NCBI GenBank assembly: GCA_029593505.1
Contig: JAKTNI010000002.1
Coordinates: 62,001 to 126,000, forward strand
Length of the DNA stretch: 64,000 nucleotides
From: Streptococcus suis
GTDB lineage: Bacteria > Bacillota > Bacilli > Lactobacillales > Streptococcaceae
Direction: 5' to 3'
The first letter of the stretch is position 1. Each line of letters opens with the position of its first letter. The position numbers were made by a program, and so were the translations under genes. This document shows, piece after piece, positions 27,097-36,059 of this stretch. The notes beneath the pieces are model-generated. The model ran no database searches and was not told the origin of the DNA. It saw only the letters and a program-made list of their open reading frames with translations.

Positions 27097-27945
27097 CTAG
27101 TTACGTGTTCTAGCACATGCTTTATAAGTCTGCTCCATTAACATTGTAATGGTCATAGGCCCCACTCCTCCGGGAACAGGAGTAATATAACTTGCAACCT
27201 CTGCAACCTCATCATAGGCAACATCTCCAATTAGTTTTCCGTGTTCATCGCGGTTCATGCCGACATCAATCACAACAGCTCCCGGTTTAACAAAGTCTTT
27301 TGTTACAAAATGACCACGACCAATCGCTACAACTAAAATATCCGCCTGTAGAGCCAATTGGGGCAAGTTTTTAGTCCTAGAATGTGCAATTGTTACCGTT
27401 GCATGAGCATCCAGAAGCAATTGAGCCATCGGCTTACCAACAATATTAGAACGACCAATCACTAGAGCAGATTTTCCTTCGAGGTCAATATTATACTCTT
27501 TAAACATTTCCATGATACCAGCAGGGGTTGAAGGAATCATGACAGGGTGACCAGACCACAGTTTTCCCATATTTGTTGGATGAAAACCATCTACATCCTT
27601 GGTTGGATCAATTGCTAAAAGAATTTTTTCTTCATCAATATGAGCTGGTAAAGGAAGTTGAACCAAGATACCATGCCATGATTTATCTTGATTATATCGG
27701 GCAATTAACTCCAACAATTCTACTTCTGAAATCGTTTCTGGAACACGTACCACCTCGCTCTTAAATCCTGCAGCTAGTGCTGAACGCTCCTTATTCCGTA
27801 CATAGACTTGGCTTGCTGCATCTTCACCAACCAGTATCACTACTAATCCCGGAGTCAATCCTGTCTCCTCTTTCAATTGAGCTGTTTTTTCTGCCAATGT
27901 AGCCTGCATTTTTACTGCAAGAGCTTTTCCATCAATCACTGTCAT
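27097..27945 (-). CDS. folD: Bifunctional methylene-THF dehydrogenase / cyclohydrolase
   Basis: FolD interconverts 5,10-methylene-THF and 10-formyl-THF for purine and formyl-Met synthesis. The 282-residue protein shows the family pattern: [14 protein letters not shown] with the catalytic Lys near residue 52, [13 protein letters not shown], the NADP fold [15 protein letters not shown] near residue 164, and the end signature [19 protein letters not shown]. It has its own upstream -10 (27976-27981) and a downstream terminator, so it is a single-gene unit. Functionally it links to the fhs gene that begins at the left edge. Confidence 0.96.
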   Translation of the reverse strand: MTVIDGKALAVKMQATLAEKTAQLKEETGLTPGLVVILVGEDAASQVYVRNKERSALAAGFKSEVVRVPETISEVELLELIARYNQDKSWHGILVQLPLPAHIDEEKILLAIDPTKDVDGFHPTNMGKLWSGHPVMIPSTPAGIMEMFKEYNIDLEGKSALVIGRSNIVGKPMAQLLLDAHATVTIAHSRTKNLPQLALQADILVVAIGRGHFVTKDFVKPGAVVIDVGMNRDEHGKLIGDVAYDEVAEVASYITPVPGGVGPMTITMLMEQTYKACARTRN

Positions 27946-27975
27946 TAAATATCCCCCTTATATGATTTCTTATTT

Positions 27976-27981
27976 ATTATA
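27976..27981 (-). promoter_or_regulatory. folD promoter -10
   Basis: Minus-strand TATAAT 30 bases before the folD start; -35 not clear. Confidence 0.45.
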
Positions 27982-28201
27982 ACCTAAATGATACTTCAAA
28001 ACCATTGGGCTGTTTGGGGCATTCCTAAAACAATCAAAACTCCGAACAATAGGTAGTTATGAAAACAATCAGAATAGTTCACTAGGTATGTTCGCTCTAT
28101 TTGCACTATCGTATGAATTATTATTATTTTTATGGAACAAAAAAATGTCAACCATCCCTTTTAAAGTAATCATGGAGACAGAATGAGAAAAATGGGAAAT
28201 C
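27982..28201. other. Gene-free stretch upstream of folD
   Basis: No gene recognised. A 13-codon reading frame with a GGAGA ribosome-site-like sequence (plus strand, 28183-28224) runs into the terminator stem below and is probably chance. Confidence 0.4.
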
Positions 28202-28245
28202 AAAAAGTTCATAACCATTCGTAATATGTTGGTTATGAACTTTTT
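28202..28245. terminator. 16-base terminator stem after the ABC importer operon
   Basis: AAAAAGTTCATAACCA and TGGTTATGAACTTTTT pair perfectly around 12 bases, with A and T runs at each end. It would stop transcription of the importer operon arriving on the minus strand, and also works in reverse. Confidence 0.85.
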
Positions 28246-28289
28246 CTATTGCTCCATTATACATTTGTTACAGATCACGTAGAATGTCA

Positions 28290-29024
28290 TTACAATACTT
28301 TTGAAAGAAAGTCTTTTGTTCGTTCTTCCTGTGTCTGTTCAAAAATCTGTTCAGGTGTTCCATCTTCCACAATAACACCACCATCCATGAAAATGACACG
28401 ATCAGCTACTTCTCGTGCAAACCCCATTTCATGTGTTACAATCACCATTGTCATACCAGATTTTGCCAATTGTTGCATAACAGCTAGTACCTCTCCAACC
28501 ATTTCAGGATCTAAAGCTGAAGTTGGTTCATCAAACAGAAGAACATCTGGATCCATTGCCAAACCACGCGCAATCGCAATCCGCTGTTGTTGACCACCTG
28601 AGAGACTTTGTGGATAAGCCTGAGCCTTATCCGGTAATCCCACTTTATCCAGCAATTCTAAAGCCTTGCTCTCTGCTTCAGTCTTGCTAATACCTTTGGT
28701 TTTAATGGGTGAAAGAGTAATATTCTCCAAAACAGTCATATTGGGAAATAAATTAAACTGCTGGAACACCATTCCCATTTTGGCACGCATTTTAAAGATA
28801 TCATTCGATTTATCTGTAATATCTACACCTTCAAAGGTAACTGTTCCTTTAGTAGGAACTTCTAACAAATTCATTGTTCGTAAAAAAGTTGATTTTCCAG
28901 ATCCAGATGGTCCAATAATAACCACGACCTGTCCTTGTTGAATGTCAAGATCAATACCTTTTAAGACTTGATTTTTTCCAAAATACTTGTGTAAATTTTT
29001 AATTGAAATAATTGCGTTATCCAT
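28290..29024 (-). CDS. Polar amino-acid ABC transporter ATP-binding protein
   Basis: The 244-residue ATPase is of the GlnQ/HisP class. Walker [16 protein letters not shown] near residue 39, Q-loop [17 protein letters not shown], signature [17 protein letters not shown], Walker [14 protein letters not shown], and switch histidine VTHEMGFA. It energises uptake of an amino acid such as glutamine, glutamate, arginine or histidine. Of two in-frame ATGs, the one at 29024 is eight bases after GGAGG and is preferred over 29030. It overlaps the permease gene. No substrate-binding protein is encoded in the operon. Confidence 0.9.
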   Translation of the reverse strand: MDNAIISIKNLHKYFGKNQVLKGIDLDIQQGQVVVIIGPSGSGKSTFLRTMNLLEVPTKGTVTFEGVDITDKSNDIFKMRAKMGMVFQQFNLFPNMTVLENITLSPIKTKGISKTEAESKALELLDKVGLPDKAQAYPQSLSGGQQQRIAIARGLAMDPDVLLFDEPTSALDPEMVGEVLAVMQQLAKSGMTMVIVTHEMGFAREVADRVIFMDGGVIVEDGTPEQIFEQTQEERTKDFLSKVL

Positions 29025-29706
29025 GTCCATTTCCTCCCTTATTCAACTTTTTCTCGAAAGACTGAATAACCAATGTCAGAAGCGTTGTCATTAGTAAATA
29101 ATAACCAGCAGCAAATAGTAACGGAGTCAACGGAATGTAAGAAGTCGATTGTACTGTTTGAGCGCCATTCCACAACTCCATAACACCAATAGTAGATAAA
29201 AGGGAGCTGTCTTTAACAATCGTGACAAATTCATTTCCCAAAGCCGGTAAAATATTCTTTATCGCTTGAGGCATAATAACATAACGCATCGCTTGTCTAG
29301 GACGAATACCTAGTGAATAGGCTGCTTCTAGTTGTCCTTTCGGAACAGCATTGATCCCCGCACGGACTGTTTCCGACACATAAGCTCCGGAGTTCATAGA
29401 AATCACAATAATACCGGGAATCAGTCTCGTCAAATCAACATCCAATATTCCCACTTGAAGACTTGGTAACGATAAATGTGTCATAGTAAAAACAATCATA
29501 ATTTGAACAATCATGGGGGTACCACGGAAAATCCATACATATGTATTGGCTAGCCATACGAGTACAGCATACTTACTACGTTGAGCAAAAGCCAGTAGAA
29601 CGCCTATGATGCTACCAAAAAAGACTGAAGAAGCTGCTATAATTAACGTTACAATAGCCCCATAATTAAAATAAGCCCAGTAATCAGGCAAAAAAGAAAA
29701 GTTCAT
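29017..29706 (-). CDS. Polar amino-acid ABC transporter permease
   Basis: The 229-residue membrane protein has about five helices and the HisM/GlnP family's cytoplasmic loop [26 protein letters not shown], which docks the ATPase. The N-terminal [14 protein letters not shown] and [15 protein letters not shown] are typical. It is first in a two-gene operon with the ATPase. The protein is too short to include a fused binding domain, so the partner binding protein must be encoded elsewhere or be shared. Substrate not determinable. Confidence 0.9.
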   Translation of the reverse strand: MNFSFLPDYWAYFNYGAIVTLIIAASSVFFGSIIGVLLAFAQRSKYAVLVWLANTYVWIFRGTPMIVQIMIVFTMTHLSLPSLQVGILDVDLTRLIPGIIVISMNSGAYVSETVRAGINAVPKGQLEAAYSLGIRPRQAMRYVIMPQAIKNILPALGNEFVTIVKDSSLLSTIGVMELWNGAQTVQSTSYIPLTPLLFAAGYYLLMTTLLTLVIQSFEKKLNKGGNGHG

Positions 29707-29796
29707 TAACCTACTCCCATTCTAATAGTTGCACTCTATTATACCACTTTTGAATATTTATGCAATAATTAAGTGTATAATATTCATTTTTCTTCA

Positions 29797-29820
29797 AATA
29801 AAAGACACCCATCGGTGCCT
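29797..29820 (-). terminator. Terminator after the DUF1797 gene
   Basis: Minus-strand AGGCACC-GATG-GGTGTCT followed by TTTATTT, 15 bases after the stop codon. Confidence 0.65.
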
Positions 29821-29834
29821 CTATCATTAACCAA

Positions 29835-30065
29835 TTAGTAAAGTAATTCGTAAATTTCCATAGCAATCAAGTCAATGCTATCAAAAGTATATGTCTCACG
29901 AGCAGCTACATCACGCAAAGTAAATACTGAACCATTTTCTTCATCATAGCTATACGACACTTCTGCGACCACAACACCGTCACGTTCAAAATTACGTTTC
30001 AACGTCCCACCATCACTAGCCATCGTTTCAAGACGATTGATAATTCTCACCAAATGTGATTCCAT
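29835..30065 (-). CDS. DUF1797 (YkuJ-like) small protein
   Basis: This 76-residue acidic protein of unknown function matches my memory of the DUF1797/YkuJ family of Firmicutes: LVRIINRLETMASDGGTLKRNFE, then VSYSYDEENGSVFTLRDV and a final DSIDLIAMEIYELLY helix. In-frame starts upstream (30083, 30071) put the Shine-Dalgarno AGGAG too close or inside the gene; ATG at 30065 has it seven bases upstream. It is monocistronic and has its own terminator. Confidence 0.8.
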   Translation of the reverse strand: MESHLVRIINRLETMASDGGTLKRNFERDGVVVAEVSYSYDEENGSVFTLRDVAARETYTFDSIDLIAMEIYELLY

Positions 30066-30191
30066 ATTCATTCTCCTAATCATTTTTATAAAGATAGTTT
30101 ATCACATATTACCAAAAAAGTCTTGATTTTTCAATCTTTTCCTACTGTAGATATTATTTTTATACAAAATAACCATCAACGTAGTACTTTC

Positions 30192-30219
30192 TTGATTTTT
30201 CCTTGAAACTTGTTATAAT
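30192..30219 (+). promoter_or_regulatory. clpE promoter
   Basis: TTGATT at 30192-30197, 16-base spacer, TATAAT at 30214-30219 preceded by extended TGT. Confidence 0.7.
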
Positions 30220-30228
30220 TAAATCATA

Positions 30229-30245
30229 ACTGACCTTTTTTGACT
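30229..30245 (+). promoter_or_regulatory. CtsR operator in front of clpE
   Basis: ACTGACC-TTT-TTTGACT matches the CtsR tandem heptad (RGTCAAA-N3-RGTCAAA read on the other strand). One heptad is perfect and the other has two mismatches. It begins 10 bases after the -10 box, over the transcription start, where CtsR would block initiation until heat or protein stress. Confidence 0.75.
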
Positions 30246-30288
30246 ATCTAACAATAGGTCACACTGTTTCATAGAATGAGGTAATAGT

Positions 30289-32529
30289 ATGCTCTGCAAA
30301 AATTGCAATATTAACGACGCAACCATCCATCTTTATACCAATCTAAATGGTAAGCAACAACAGGTAGACCTCTGCCACAATTGCTATCAAATCATGAAAA
30401 CTGATCCCAATAACGCTATTTTGCGCAGTTTAGGAGATTTAACCAATCCAAATAATATGGATCCTTTTAGCGAATTTTTCAACCATTTAGGAGGCTACCC
30501 TGGAAACACTCCTGCTGGAAAAAAACGGGATGAAACACCACCAACACAAGCAGGCGGAAGTAATGGAGGTGGGCGTCATCATCAAAACGGAGGTGGTAGT
30601 CAACAACCTCCTCAACAACCCAATGGACTTTTAGAAGAATTCGGTATCAATATAACAGAGATTGCACGTCGTGGAGATATTGATCCAGTCATCGGACGTG
30701 ATTCAGAAATCACTCGTGTCATTGAAATTCTGAACCGTCGTACCAAAAATAATCCTGTTCTCATCGGAGAACCCGGTGTCGGTAAAACCGCAGTCGTTGA
30801 AGGCTTGGCTCAAAAAATAGTAGACGGAGATGTTCCACAAAAACTCAGAGACAAAGAAGTAATTCGTCTTGATGTAGTAAGTTTGGTACAAGGAACAGGC
30901 ATTCGTGGACAATTTGAAGAACGTATGCAAAAACTTATGGAAGAAATCCGTAACCGTCGAGAAGTCATTCTTTTTATTGACGAAATTCATGAAATCGTAG
31001 GTGCTGGTGCTGCTGGAGATGGCAGTATGGATGCTGGCAATATTTTAAAACCAGCCTTAGCACGTGGCGAAATGCAATTAGTTGGCGCCACCACTTTAAA
31101 TGAGTACCGTATCATTGAAAAAGATGCCGCTCTTGAACGCCGCATGCAACCCGTAAAAGTTGAAGAACCTAGCGTAGAAGAAACAATTACTATTCTCAAG
31201 GGAATTCAAAATAAATACCAGGATTACCACCATGTCAAGTATTCCGATGCCGCTATTGAGGCCGCTGCGATTCTTTCCAATCGCTATATACAAGACCGCT
31301 TTTTACCAGATAAAGCAATTGATCTACTAGACGAAGCTGGCTCGAAGATGAACTTGACCCTTAATTTTGTTGATCCTAAAGAAATTGATCAGCGATTGAT
31401 TGATGCTGAAAACCGTAAAGCACAAGCTACACGAGATGAAGACTATGAAAAGGCGGCCTATTTCCGAGATCAAATCGCTAAGTATAAAGAAATACAAAAA
31501 ACAACCATCAGCGAGGAAGATATCCCTCTCATCACTGAAAAAGAAATAGAAGCAATCATTGAACAAAAAACCAATATACCTGTTGGTGATTTGAAAGAAA
31601 AAGAACAGTCACAGCTCATCAATCTGGCAAATGATCTAAAAGCTCATGTTATTGGTCAGGATGAAGCGGTTGATAAAATTGCTAAAGCAATCCGTCGGAA
31701 TAGAGTTGGATTAAGCGCACCTAATCGCCCAATTGGTTCTTTCCTTTTCGTTGGTCCTACTGGTGTCGGAAAAACAGAATTATCTAAGCAATTGGCTATT
31801 GAACTCTTTGGATCAGCAGATAGTATGATTCGTTTCGATATGTCTGAGTATATGGAAAAGCATGCTGTAGCCAAGCTCGTAGGAGCCCCTCCGGGATATG
31901 TTGGATATGAAGAAGCTGGACAACTAACTGAAAAAGTTCGTCGCAATCCTTATTCACTTATTCTTTTAGATGAGATTGAAAAAGCGCATCCTGATGTGAT
32001 GCACATGTTTCTTCAAGTTTTGGATGATGGTCGTTTAACAGACGGTCAAGGGCGAACAGTCAGCTTTAAAGATACGATCATCATCATGACATCCAATGCT
32101 GGGACTAACAAAGTTGAGGCTAGTGTTGGCTTCGGTGCAGCTGTAGAGGGACGAACTCAATCTGTTCTTGGTCAACTTAGCAACTTCTTTAGTCCTGAAT
32201 TTATGAACAGATTTGATGGAATCATTGAATTCCAACCTCTCAGCAAAGAAAATCTTTTGAAAATTGTCAGTCTTATGTTGGATGATGTTAATCAAAGACT
32301 CTCAGCTAACGGCATCCATCTTCATGTAACAGACAAGGTCAAAGAGAAACTAGTTGATTTGGGTTACGACCCAAAAATGGGAGCGCGTCCTCTTCGTCGT
32401 ACTATTCAAGATCAAATTGAAGACGCCATTACTGATTTCTATTTAGAACACCCTACTGAGCGTGACCTACGTGCAGTCATGACAAGTAAGGGAACAATAC
32501 AAATCAAAGGACAGAAAAATAAAGACTAA
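30289..32529 (+). CDS. clpE: ATP-dependent Clp protease ATPase ClpE
   Basis: ClpE is an HSP100 unfoldase that feeds ClpP under stress. The 746-residue protein opens with the diagnostic zinc finger (CKNCNIN...CHNCYQI, residues 3-31). A Gly/Gln/Pro-rich linker (about 75-110) follows, then AAA module 1 (Walker [14 protein letters not shown], Walker [14 protein letters not shown]), a UVR-like coiled middle segment ([18 protein letters not shown]), AAA module 2 ([29 protein letters not shown]) and a C-terminal domain with [14 protein letters not shown] follows GAGG. A CtsR operator upstream fits known class III heat-shock control. Confidence 0.96.
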   Translation: MLCKNCNINDATIHLYTNLNGKQQQVDLCHNCYQIMKTDPNNAILRSLGDLTNPNNMDPFSEFFNHLGGYPGNTPAGKKRDETPPTQAGGSNGGGRHHQNGGGSQQPPQQPNGLLEEFGINITEIARRGDIDPVIGRDSEITRVIEILNRRTKNNPVLIGEPGVGKTAVVEGLAQKIVDGDVPQKLRDKEVIRLDVVSLVQGTGIRGQFEERMQKLMEEIRNRREVILFIDEIHEIVGAGAAGDGSMDAGNILKPALARGEMQLVGATTLNEYRIIEKDAALERRMQPVKVEEPSVEETITILKGIQNKYQDYHHVKYSDAAIEAAAILSNRYIQDRFLPDKAIDLLDEAGSKMNLTLNFVDPKEIDQRLIDAENRKAQATRDEDYEKAAYFRDQIAKYKEIQKTTISEEDIPLITEKEIEAIIEQKTNIPVGDLKEKEQSQLINLANDLKAHVIGQDEAVDKIAKAIRRNRVGLSAPNRPIGSFLFVGPTGVGKTELSKQLAIELFGSADSMIRFDMSEYMEKHAVAKLVGAPPGYVGYEEAGQLTEKVRRNPYSLILLDEIEKAHPDVMHMFLQVLDDGRLTDGQGRTVSFKDTIIIMTSNAGTNKVEASVGFGAAVEGRTQSVLGQLSNFFSPEFMNRFDGIIEFQPLSKENLLKIVSLMLDDVNQRLSANGIHLHVTDKVKEKLVDLGYDPKMGARPLRRTIQDQIEDAITDFYLEHPTERDLRAVMTSKGTIQIKGQKNKD

Positions 32530-32586
32530 CCATATGTAAATGTCATCCTTGAATATAGTATATTGTAATATCATTCAATATTTTAG

Positions 32587-32640
32587 ATTGAGCTTGTTTG
32601 ATAGATGTAAAACCTACATCATTCAGCAAGCTCAATTTTG
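32587..32640 (+). terminator. Terminator after clpE
   Basis: ATTGAGCTTG and CAAGCTCAAT form a 10-base stem with an inner hairpin (GATGTA/TACATC), followed by TTTGATATT. Confidence 0.7.
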
Positions 32641-32779
32641 ATATTATTTCACAAATTCTATTAGATGATATACTTAAAATATATGCCAACTAAAAACTTT
32701 ATTAATCATCAGAATAACTAGAGCTTTTTACATTCTCTCTGAGAAATAACCTGACTGGAATACAAAATCATAACCCCCC

Positions 32780-33490
32780 GTCAAACGAGTGGCTTGTACA
32801 CCGTCTATAAGCCGTTAGTCTCCAGCGGCGTCTAAATGACGCTGGCTTTCACTTTGTTCAAGCCTCACTGCTTTTGTTGACTCGTCACTAGCCTCTTAAA
32901 GAGACATTCGTACTACTTACCATTATCCCTAAAGGGATCTTCATACTCTTTTACACTCAATTTATCAAGTGCTATATCATGTTTTTCCTGTTCTTGTATA
33001 TATTTCTTAATTCTGGCTTCATTTAGTCCAACTGTACTTACATAATATCCCTCTGCCCAGAAATGACGATTACCAAATTTATATTTGAGATTGGCATGTT
33101 TATCAAACATCATAAGAGCACTCTTACCTTTTAAATATCCCATAAAGCTTGATACACTTAATCTAGGAGGAATACTGACTAACATATGTACTTGGTCTAG
33201 CATTAGATGACCTTCGATAATTTCAACACCTTTATAACTACACAAGCGTCGGAATAGTTCTTCCAAACTACTTCGATATTGATTATAGATGATTTTTCGT
33301 CTATACTTAGGTGTGAAAACAATGTGGTACTTACACAACCACTTTGTATGTGATAAACTATGTGCCTTTTGTGCCATATTTTTCTCCTCTCGCTTTACAA
33401 TAGGCTTGAAAACCTTTATTGTATCGCGTTTGGAGTTTTTTTGTATAACCTTCGTCGCGCACCTTACGGAGCGTGACGGACTAAAAGTCA
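32780..33490 (-). mobile_element. IS200-type insertion sequence (approximate ends)
   Basis: A single Y1 transposase gene of the IS200 group is flanked by imperfect hairpins, as expected for elements that move as single-stranded DNA and lack inverted terminal repeats. At the transposase 3' side CCAGCGGCGTC/GACGCTGG folds with a small bulge (32822-32845). At the 5' side CGTCGCGC/GCGTGACG folds with one mismatch (33452-33477). Total size near 700 bases fits IS200. Exact ends cannot be set by reading. The insertion is immediately beyond the rplS terminator. Confidence 0.75.
32913..33377 (-). CDS. tnpA: IS200-type transposase TnpA, catalytic motif altered
   Basis: The 154-residue protein aligns by eye along its length with IS200 TnpA: SHTKWLCKYHIVFTPKYRRK, SVSSFMGYLKGKSALM, FGNRHFWAEGYYVSTVG with the catalytic tyrosine region, and a normal end. 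The HUH motif that coordinates the metal is usually HxH in PDHVHML or ADHIHML. Here the codons read L-D-Q-V-H, so the first histidine is glutamine and the preceding proline is leucine. Single-base changes (CAC/CAT to CAA, CCA to CTA) would explain both. The protein is full length but probably catalytically impaired. Start ATG at 33377 follows AGAGGAG. Confidence 0.85.
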   Translation of the reverse strand: MAQKAHSLSHTKWLCKYHIVFTPKYRRKIIYNQYRSSLEELFRRLCSYKGVEIIEGHLMLDQVHMLVSIPPRLSVSSFMGYLKGKSALMMFDKHANLKYKFGNRHFWAEGYYVSTVGLNEARIKKYIQEQEKHDIALDKLSVKEYEDPFRDNGK

Positions 33491-33494
33491 CATA

Positions 33495-33517
33495 ATAAAA
33501 AGCACTCTTTCGAGTGC
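33495..33517 (-). terminator. Terminator of rplS
   Basis: Minus-strand GCACTC-GAAA-GAGTGC followed by TTTTTATT; a compact tetraloop terminator adjoining the IS200 left end. Confidence 0.85.
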
Positions 33518-33597
33518 CTACCGCCTAAAGTATTAAATAATATAAATCCTATTACACATACTACTTGCTAGAGTATGAGAACTTCTTACATTAAATC

Positions 33598-33945
33598 TTA
33601 ACGACGGATTTCTTTAATACGTGCAGCTTTACCTTGTAATGCACGTAGGTAATACAATTTAGCACGACGTACTTTACCATAACGTACAACTTCAATTTTA
33701 TCAACACGTGGTGTGTGGATTGGGAATGTACGTTCAACACCTACACCGCCAGAAATTTTACGTACAGTGTACATCTCTGAGATACCTTGACCTTTACGAG
33801 AGATAACAACTCCCTCAAAGATCTGAATACGCTCACGATTTCCTTCGACAACCTTAGCGTGAACACGTACAGTGTCACCCGGACGGAATGAAGGGATATC
33901 AGTGCGAAGTTGACCTTCAGTCAAACTTTGAATTAATGGATTCAT
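33598..33945 (-). CDS. rplS: 50S ribosomal protein L19
   Basis: L19 lies at the 30S-50S interface. The 115-residue protein is full length and conserved: [65 protein letters not shown] and the basic C-terminus [20 protein letters not shown]. It stands alone with its own promoter, a structured leader, and a terminator about 80 bases downstream. The usual partner trmD is not adjacent. Confidence 0.98.
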   Translation of the reverse strand: MNPLIQSLTEGQLRTDIPSFRPGDTVRVHAKVVEGNRERIQIFEGVVISRKGQGISEMYTVRKISGGVGVERTFPIHTPRVDKIEVVRYGKVRRAKLYYLRALQGKAARIKEIRR

Positions 33946-33963
33946 TTTTTCTACTCCTATCTT

Positions 33964-34026
33964 GTTAATCTTGAGAGCTTTATGTCCCAGCGGATTAACC
34001 GTTTTTTTGTGTGTCCATTACACACA
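33964..34026 (-). promoter_or_regulatory. Structured rplS leader, possible L19 autoregulatory RNA
   Basis: Minus strand: first hairpin GTGTGT-AATGG-ACACAC then A-rich sequence, followed by a second hairpin GTTAATC / GATTAAC (33993-33999 and 33964-33970). The second encloses CGCTGGGACATAAAGCTCTCAA and ends about seven bases before the AGGAG ribosome site. An L19 leader motif is known in Firmicutes; this position and form fit, but a covariance match was not made. Confidence 0.55.
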
Positions 34027-34032
34027 GTACTT

Positions 34033-34061
34033 ATTATACAATAAATGAACTTGTGTGTAAA
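34033..34061 (-). promoter_or_regulatory. rplS promoter
   Basis: Minus-strand TTTACA (34056-34061), 17-base spacer, TATAAT (34033-34038). Confidence 0.8.
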
Positions 34062-34169
34062 GTAATTTTTCTCTTGGGTATGTGTCTGAAATTTTGGGAG
34101 AAAATAAATACTCCCTCTATCTAGATCAATACATAAAAACTCTTCCAGTTTATAGGAAGAGTTTCATCA

Positions 34170-34775
34170 TTATTTAGCTGCTTTATACAGCTCGTCGACC
34201 TTATTCCAATTGATAATCTCAAAGAATGCTTTGATATAGTTAGGGCGAACATTACGATAATTAAGGTAGTAAGCGTGCTCCCACACATCTAAAGCCAATA
34301 TGGGTTTCAAACCTTGCATGATCGGTGTATCTTGGTTGGCTGTTGAAATAACTTCTAGCTTGCCTTCTTTATTCACTACTAAGAAAGCCCAACCAGAACC
34401 AAAACGAGTGGTTGCAGCAGCTATAAATGCTTCTTTAAAGGCAGCAAATGAGCCAAATGTCGCATCAATATCTGCAGCTAACTCTGCTGATATTTCTGTT
34501 TTTTCTGGTGAAAGTAATTCCCAGAAAAGAGCATGATTTAAATGACCACCACCATTATTGATAAGCGCTTGACGAACATCAGCTGGAAGAGCCTCTACAT
34601 CAGACAAAAGAGCTTCTAAATCATCTCCAAGTTCCGGATGTTTTTCAAGAGCCGCATTTGCATTTGCGATATAGGTTGCATGATGTTTTCCATGGTGCAA
34701 GCTCATTGTCTCTGCATCAATGTGTGGCTCAAGAGCATCGTATGCGTAAGGTAGGTCTGGTAAAATAATTGCCAT
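34170..34775 (-). CDS. sodA: Superoxide dismutase (Mn/Fe type)
   Basis: Converts superoxide to peroxide and oxygen; the only SOD of streptococci is Mn-dependent or cambialistic. The 201-residue protein has metal ligands in [10 protein letters not shown] (His27 region), [16 protein letters not shown], and [19 protein letters not shown]. Length is normal. A longer frame starting at 34862 crosses the promoter and lacks family sequence; ATG at 34775 follows AGGAGAA. Metal specificity cannot be read with certainty. Confidence 0.97.
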   Translation of the reverse strand: MAIILPDLPYAYDALEPHIDAETMSLHHGKHHATYIANANAALEKHPELGDDLEALLSDVEALPADVRQALINNGGGHLNHALFWELLSPEKTEISAELAADIDATFGSFAAFKEAFIAAATTRFGSGWAFLVVNKEGKLEVISTANQDTPIMQGLKPILALDVWEHAYYLNYRNVRPNYIKAFFEIINWNKVDELYKAAK

Positions 34776-34808
34776 AATCAGTTCTCCTCTAAAACTATTG
34801 ATATATCC

Positions 34809-34837
34809 ATTGTACTCGAATGTGAGAGCCTTTTCAA
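34809..34837 (-). promoter_or_regulatory. sodA promoter
   Basis: Minus-strand TTGAAA (34832-34837), 17-base spacer, TACAAT (34809-34814). Confidence 0.75.
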
Positions 34838-34877
34838 TTTTTTTGTCTGAATCTCCCCTCATTTCGACACAGTTTTT

Positions 34878-35909
34878 TTAGGAATTAGCTATTTTTAGCA
34901 AGACCAAATCAAATAGATAATCCTTATCAAAGCGTCCCGTCTTAATCTGATAATCTGTCTCAATCAGTAGACGAATAACTTTTTTCAGAAATCCTATAGA
35001 CAGGTGTCTGGAATCTCGCAAGGCATACTTGATTTGAAAGGGATTTATTTTACGACCAGCAATCTCTGAAAGCTCCGCTACAATCTGCTGTTCTCCTTTT
35101 CCCTCTTCTTTCAACATGTTCACTCGTAGGTATGTTCTGAATTGATTCAGCATAATGGCAATCAATTTGATTTCTTCTTCGCCCTGCAAACGTAAGTCTC
35201 CTACTAATATTCTAGCTTCATCCATTTTGGATTGAAGAACTAATTGCGTCAAATCAAAAATATTATCCTGAAGAGTTTTAGGGATAAGTGCTTCAATATC
35301 TCCCTGTGAAATGCATTTCGTCCCCTTATAAGACTGAAGAAAAGTAAGATTTTTTTTCACCTCTGCAAAATCAGCATTTGATTTCACCAACAAATGATGC
35401 AAAACCGAATCTTCCATTTGCAAACCAAGACGCCGGATTTCTTTTTGAAAATACGTTTTTAACTCAATTTCTTTCAAAGGATTCGCTTCCAGTATCAGTC
35501 CATCTCGTTTTAATAGCTTAACAAGACGACGCTTGCTATCTAGCTTACCTGGCACCAATACTATCAATCGTGTCGTTTGAGCTGGATGTTCCAAATAAGC
35601 TTCAAATTTTTTGAGCTCATCATCCGTTAAATAGCGTTTTTTATCTGTCGTCAAATCCGCAAAATAATCTAGAATAACCACCTTTTCATCTGAAAAAAAT
35701 GGCAGCGAAACCAAGTCTAAATCAACCTGACTATAGTTTACTTCTGACATATCAAAGTAGGCAAAAGATAAATCTGCTGCATCAAACTGAATCTGTCGCA
35801 ACAACTGTTCCTTTGCTATCTGATATTGACCACTATCCTCTCCACTTAAGACTGTCAACATCCCCAAATGTTCCCTTTGTAACTGTTCAATCTGTTCAAT
35901 AACTACCAT
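34878..35909 (-). CDS. holA: DNA polymerase III delta subunit
   Basis: HolA opens the beta sliding clamp as part of the clamp loader. The 343-residue protein has the delta-family pattern: an N-terminal degenerate ATPase fold with LTVLSGEDSGQYQIAKEQL and SLPFFSDEKVVILDYF, the LVPGKLDSKRRLVKLLK segment, and the C-terminal collar domain ending KTGRFDKDYLFDLVLLKI. Length is typical. ATG follows GAGGAA. It lies upstream of sodA on the same strand, which has its own promoter. Confidence 0.93.
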   Translation of the reverse strand: MVVIEQIEQLQREHLGMLTVLSGEDSGQYQIAKEQLLRQIQFDAADLSFAYFDMSEVNYSQVDLDLVSLPFFSDEKVVILDYFADLTTDKKRYLTDDELKKFEAYLEHPAQTTRLIVLVPGKLDSKRRLVKLLKRDGLILEANPLKEIELKTYFQKEIRRLGLQMEDSVLHHLLVKSNADFAEVKKNLTFLQSYKGTKCISQGDIEALIPKTLQDNIFDLTQLVLQSKMDEARILVGDLRLQGEEEIKLIAIMLNQFRTYLRVNMLKEEGKGEQQIVAELSEIAGRKINPFQIKYALRDSRHLSIGFLKKVIRLLIETDYQIKTGRFDKDYLFDLVLLKIANS

Positions 35910-35970
35910 AAATTCCTCATTTTCTATCGTATATTATACCATGTATTCAAGTATTATGTTCCACAAAATT

Positions 35971-36011
35971 AAAAATAGATGGTTTATAGTGCAAATCACT
36001 ACAAACCATCT
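35971..36011 (-). terminator. Terminator after the M26 protease gene
   Basis: Minus-strand AGATGGTTTGTAGTG pairs with CACTATAAACCATCT (15 bases, one wobble) around ATTTG, followed by ATTTTTAATTTT. Confidence 0.85.
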
Positions 36012-36059
36012 TAATAGATTAGAATTGCAATCTCTTTTTAACCTTCAACTCATGGTCTA

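Noticed and set aside
28183..28224. 13-codon frame (plus strand) with GGAGA upstream
   Set aside because: It runs into the stem of the terminator at 28202-28245, has no family sequence, and such short frames arise by chance.
33378..33491. N-terminal extension of the IS200 transposase frame
   Set aside because: It lies in the left end of the element; the ATG at 33377 has a good ribosome site and gives the normal family length.
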